Shown here one piece after another: positions 20,638 to 20,971 of a stretch of 20,971 bases of DNA. This DNA is from JBHJOF01 sp050330055. Its GTDB lineage: Bacteria; Pseudomonadota; Alphaproteobacteria; Kiloniellales; JAKSDN01. The position numbers were made by a program, and so were the translations under genes. The first letter of the stretch is position 1. Each line of letters opens with the position of its first letter. The stretch is from assembly GCA_050330055.1 (NCBI GenBank), contig JBHJOF010000220.1:1-20971 (forward strand), in the 5' to 3' direction. The notes beneath the pieces are model-generated. The model saw only the letters and a list, made by a program, of their open reading frames with translations, had not been told where the DNA came from and did no database searches.

Positions 20638-20914
20638 TGCGAAACTCCGGGAGAAGCCCCTCAGCTTCAGCCCATTGGTCTATCAGTTTCTTCGAGTGAG
20701 CCCGGATAAAGCCGCAGTTCTTGCAGATCAGCACCACAAGGGGAATATGCACCGGCGGGATTTGGAAGCCGTGCTCTTGTCCAATCGGCAACTGTGCTGT
20801 GTTGCTGGTGCCTGTAGTCGCTATGGACCATTCGTTAGTCGCACAAGACGGGCAGGCACCGCCGGCGCGGCGGGCCTTGAGAAACTTTAGAATGATGTCG
20901 GTAGTGAGAGACAT
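20627..20914 (-). CDS. Small zinc-ribbon protein
   Basis: A 95-residue protein with two Cys pairs, CPSC (C21, C24) and CKNC (C64, C67), that should bind one zinc ion as a split zinc ribbon. The stretch LVVLICKNCGFIRAHS is typical of small uncharacterised zinc-ribbon proteins. There is no signal peptide or membrane helix. No good Shine-Dalgarno is seen before the ATG at 20914. It is the first gene of a two-gene unit with the two-helix membrane protein. Function is unknown; the fold suggests binding to nucleic acid or protein. The last 57 bases of the window (20915-20971) hold no feature I can name. Confidence 0.7.
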   Translation of the reverse strand: MSLTTDIILKFLKARRAGGACPSCATNEWSIATTGTSNTAQLPIGQEHGFQIPPVHIPLVVLICKNCGFIRAHSKKLIDQWAEAEGLLPEFRSDE

Positions 20915-20971
20915 GCCCGCGACTCTTGCACGGGCACGGGCAGAGTCAATCTTTGCGCTTGGTCTTGGTGG

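Overview
The window is GC-rich chromosomal DNA whose gene families point to an alphaproteobacterium, probably Rhodospirillales-like. The clues are a plant-type glutamate-cysteine ligase, a DUF4170 protein, a homologue of the ETF-beta lysine methyltransferase, the ubiA / rsmE / gshA neighbourhood and a consensus CtrA box. Genus and species cannot be told from this sequence alone. No rRNA, tRNA or CRISPR array was seen.

Layout. Positions 1-3000 (minus strand): yajQ (c-di-GMP-binding family), then a tightly overlapping operon SPFH protein -> NfeD -> SAM methyltransferase. Positions 3200-4800 (plus): DUF4170 protein and a gamma-glutamylcyclotransferase-like protein, separated by repeat-rich gaps with three kinds of palindromic repeat. 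Positions 4738-6398 (plus): a small operon of a TetR regulator, a YciI-like protein and 3-methyladenine DNA glycosylase I (tag), headed by two matching operator-like palindromes. Positions 6403-9665 (minus): ubiA, an ETF-beta-type protein lysine methyltransferase and a double-domain FkbM plus class I methyltransferase. Positions 9783-12071 (plus): rsmE and gshA. Positions 12155-14723 (plus): a hairpin, a CtrA box, a RidA-like protein that seems to lack the catalytic arginine, and an SLC13 permease with two RCK_C domains.

Positions 14724-20971 look accessory. The last part of the SLC13 gene occurs three times: inside the intact gene (14613-14728), as a decayed copy at 16299-16414, and as a nearly perfect short copy at 19105-19178. 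The copies bracket two cassettes. The first is a PA2779-type membrane protein with a PA2778-type C39-like cysteine peptidase lipoprotein. The second is a divergent LysR regulator and a DHA2-type MFS exporter. An IS1595-family transposase with a good sigma70-type promoter follows, then an unrecognised convergent pair (a two-helix membrane protein and a small zinc-ribbon protein). The 3' end of the SLC13 gene therefore looks like a recurrent entry point for foreign modules. This arrangement and the PA2778/PA2779 pair are the most notable content of the window.
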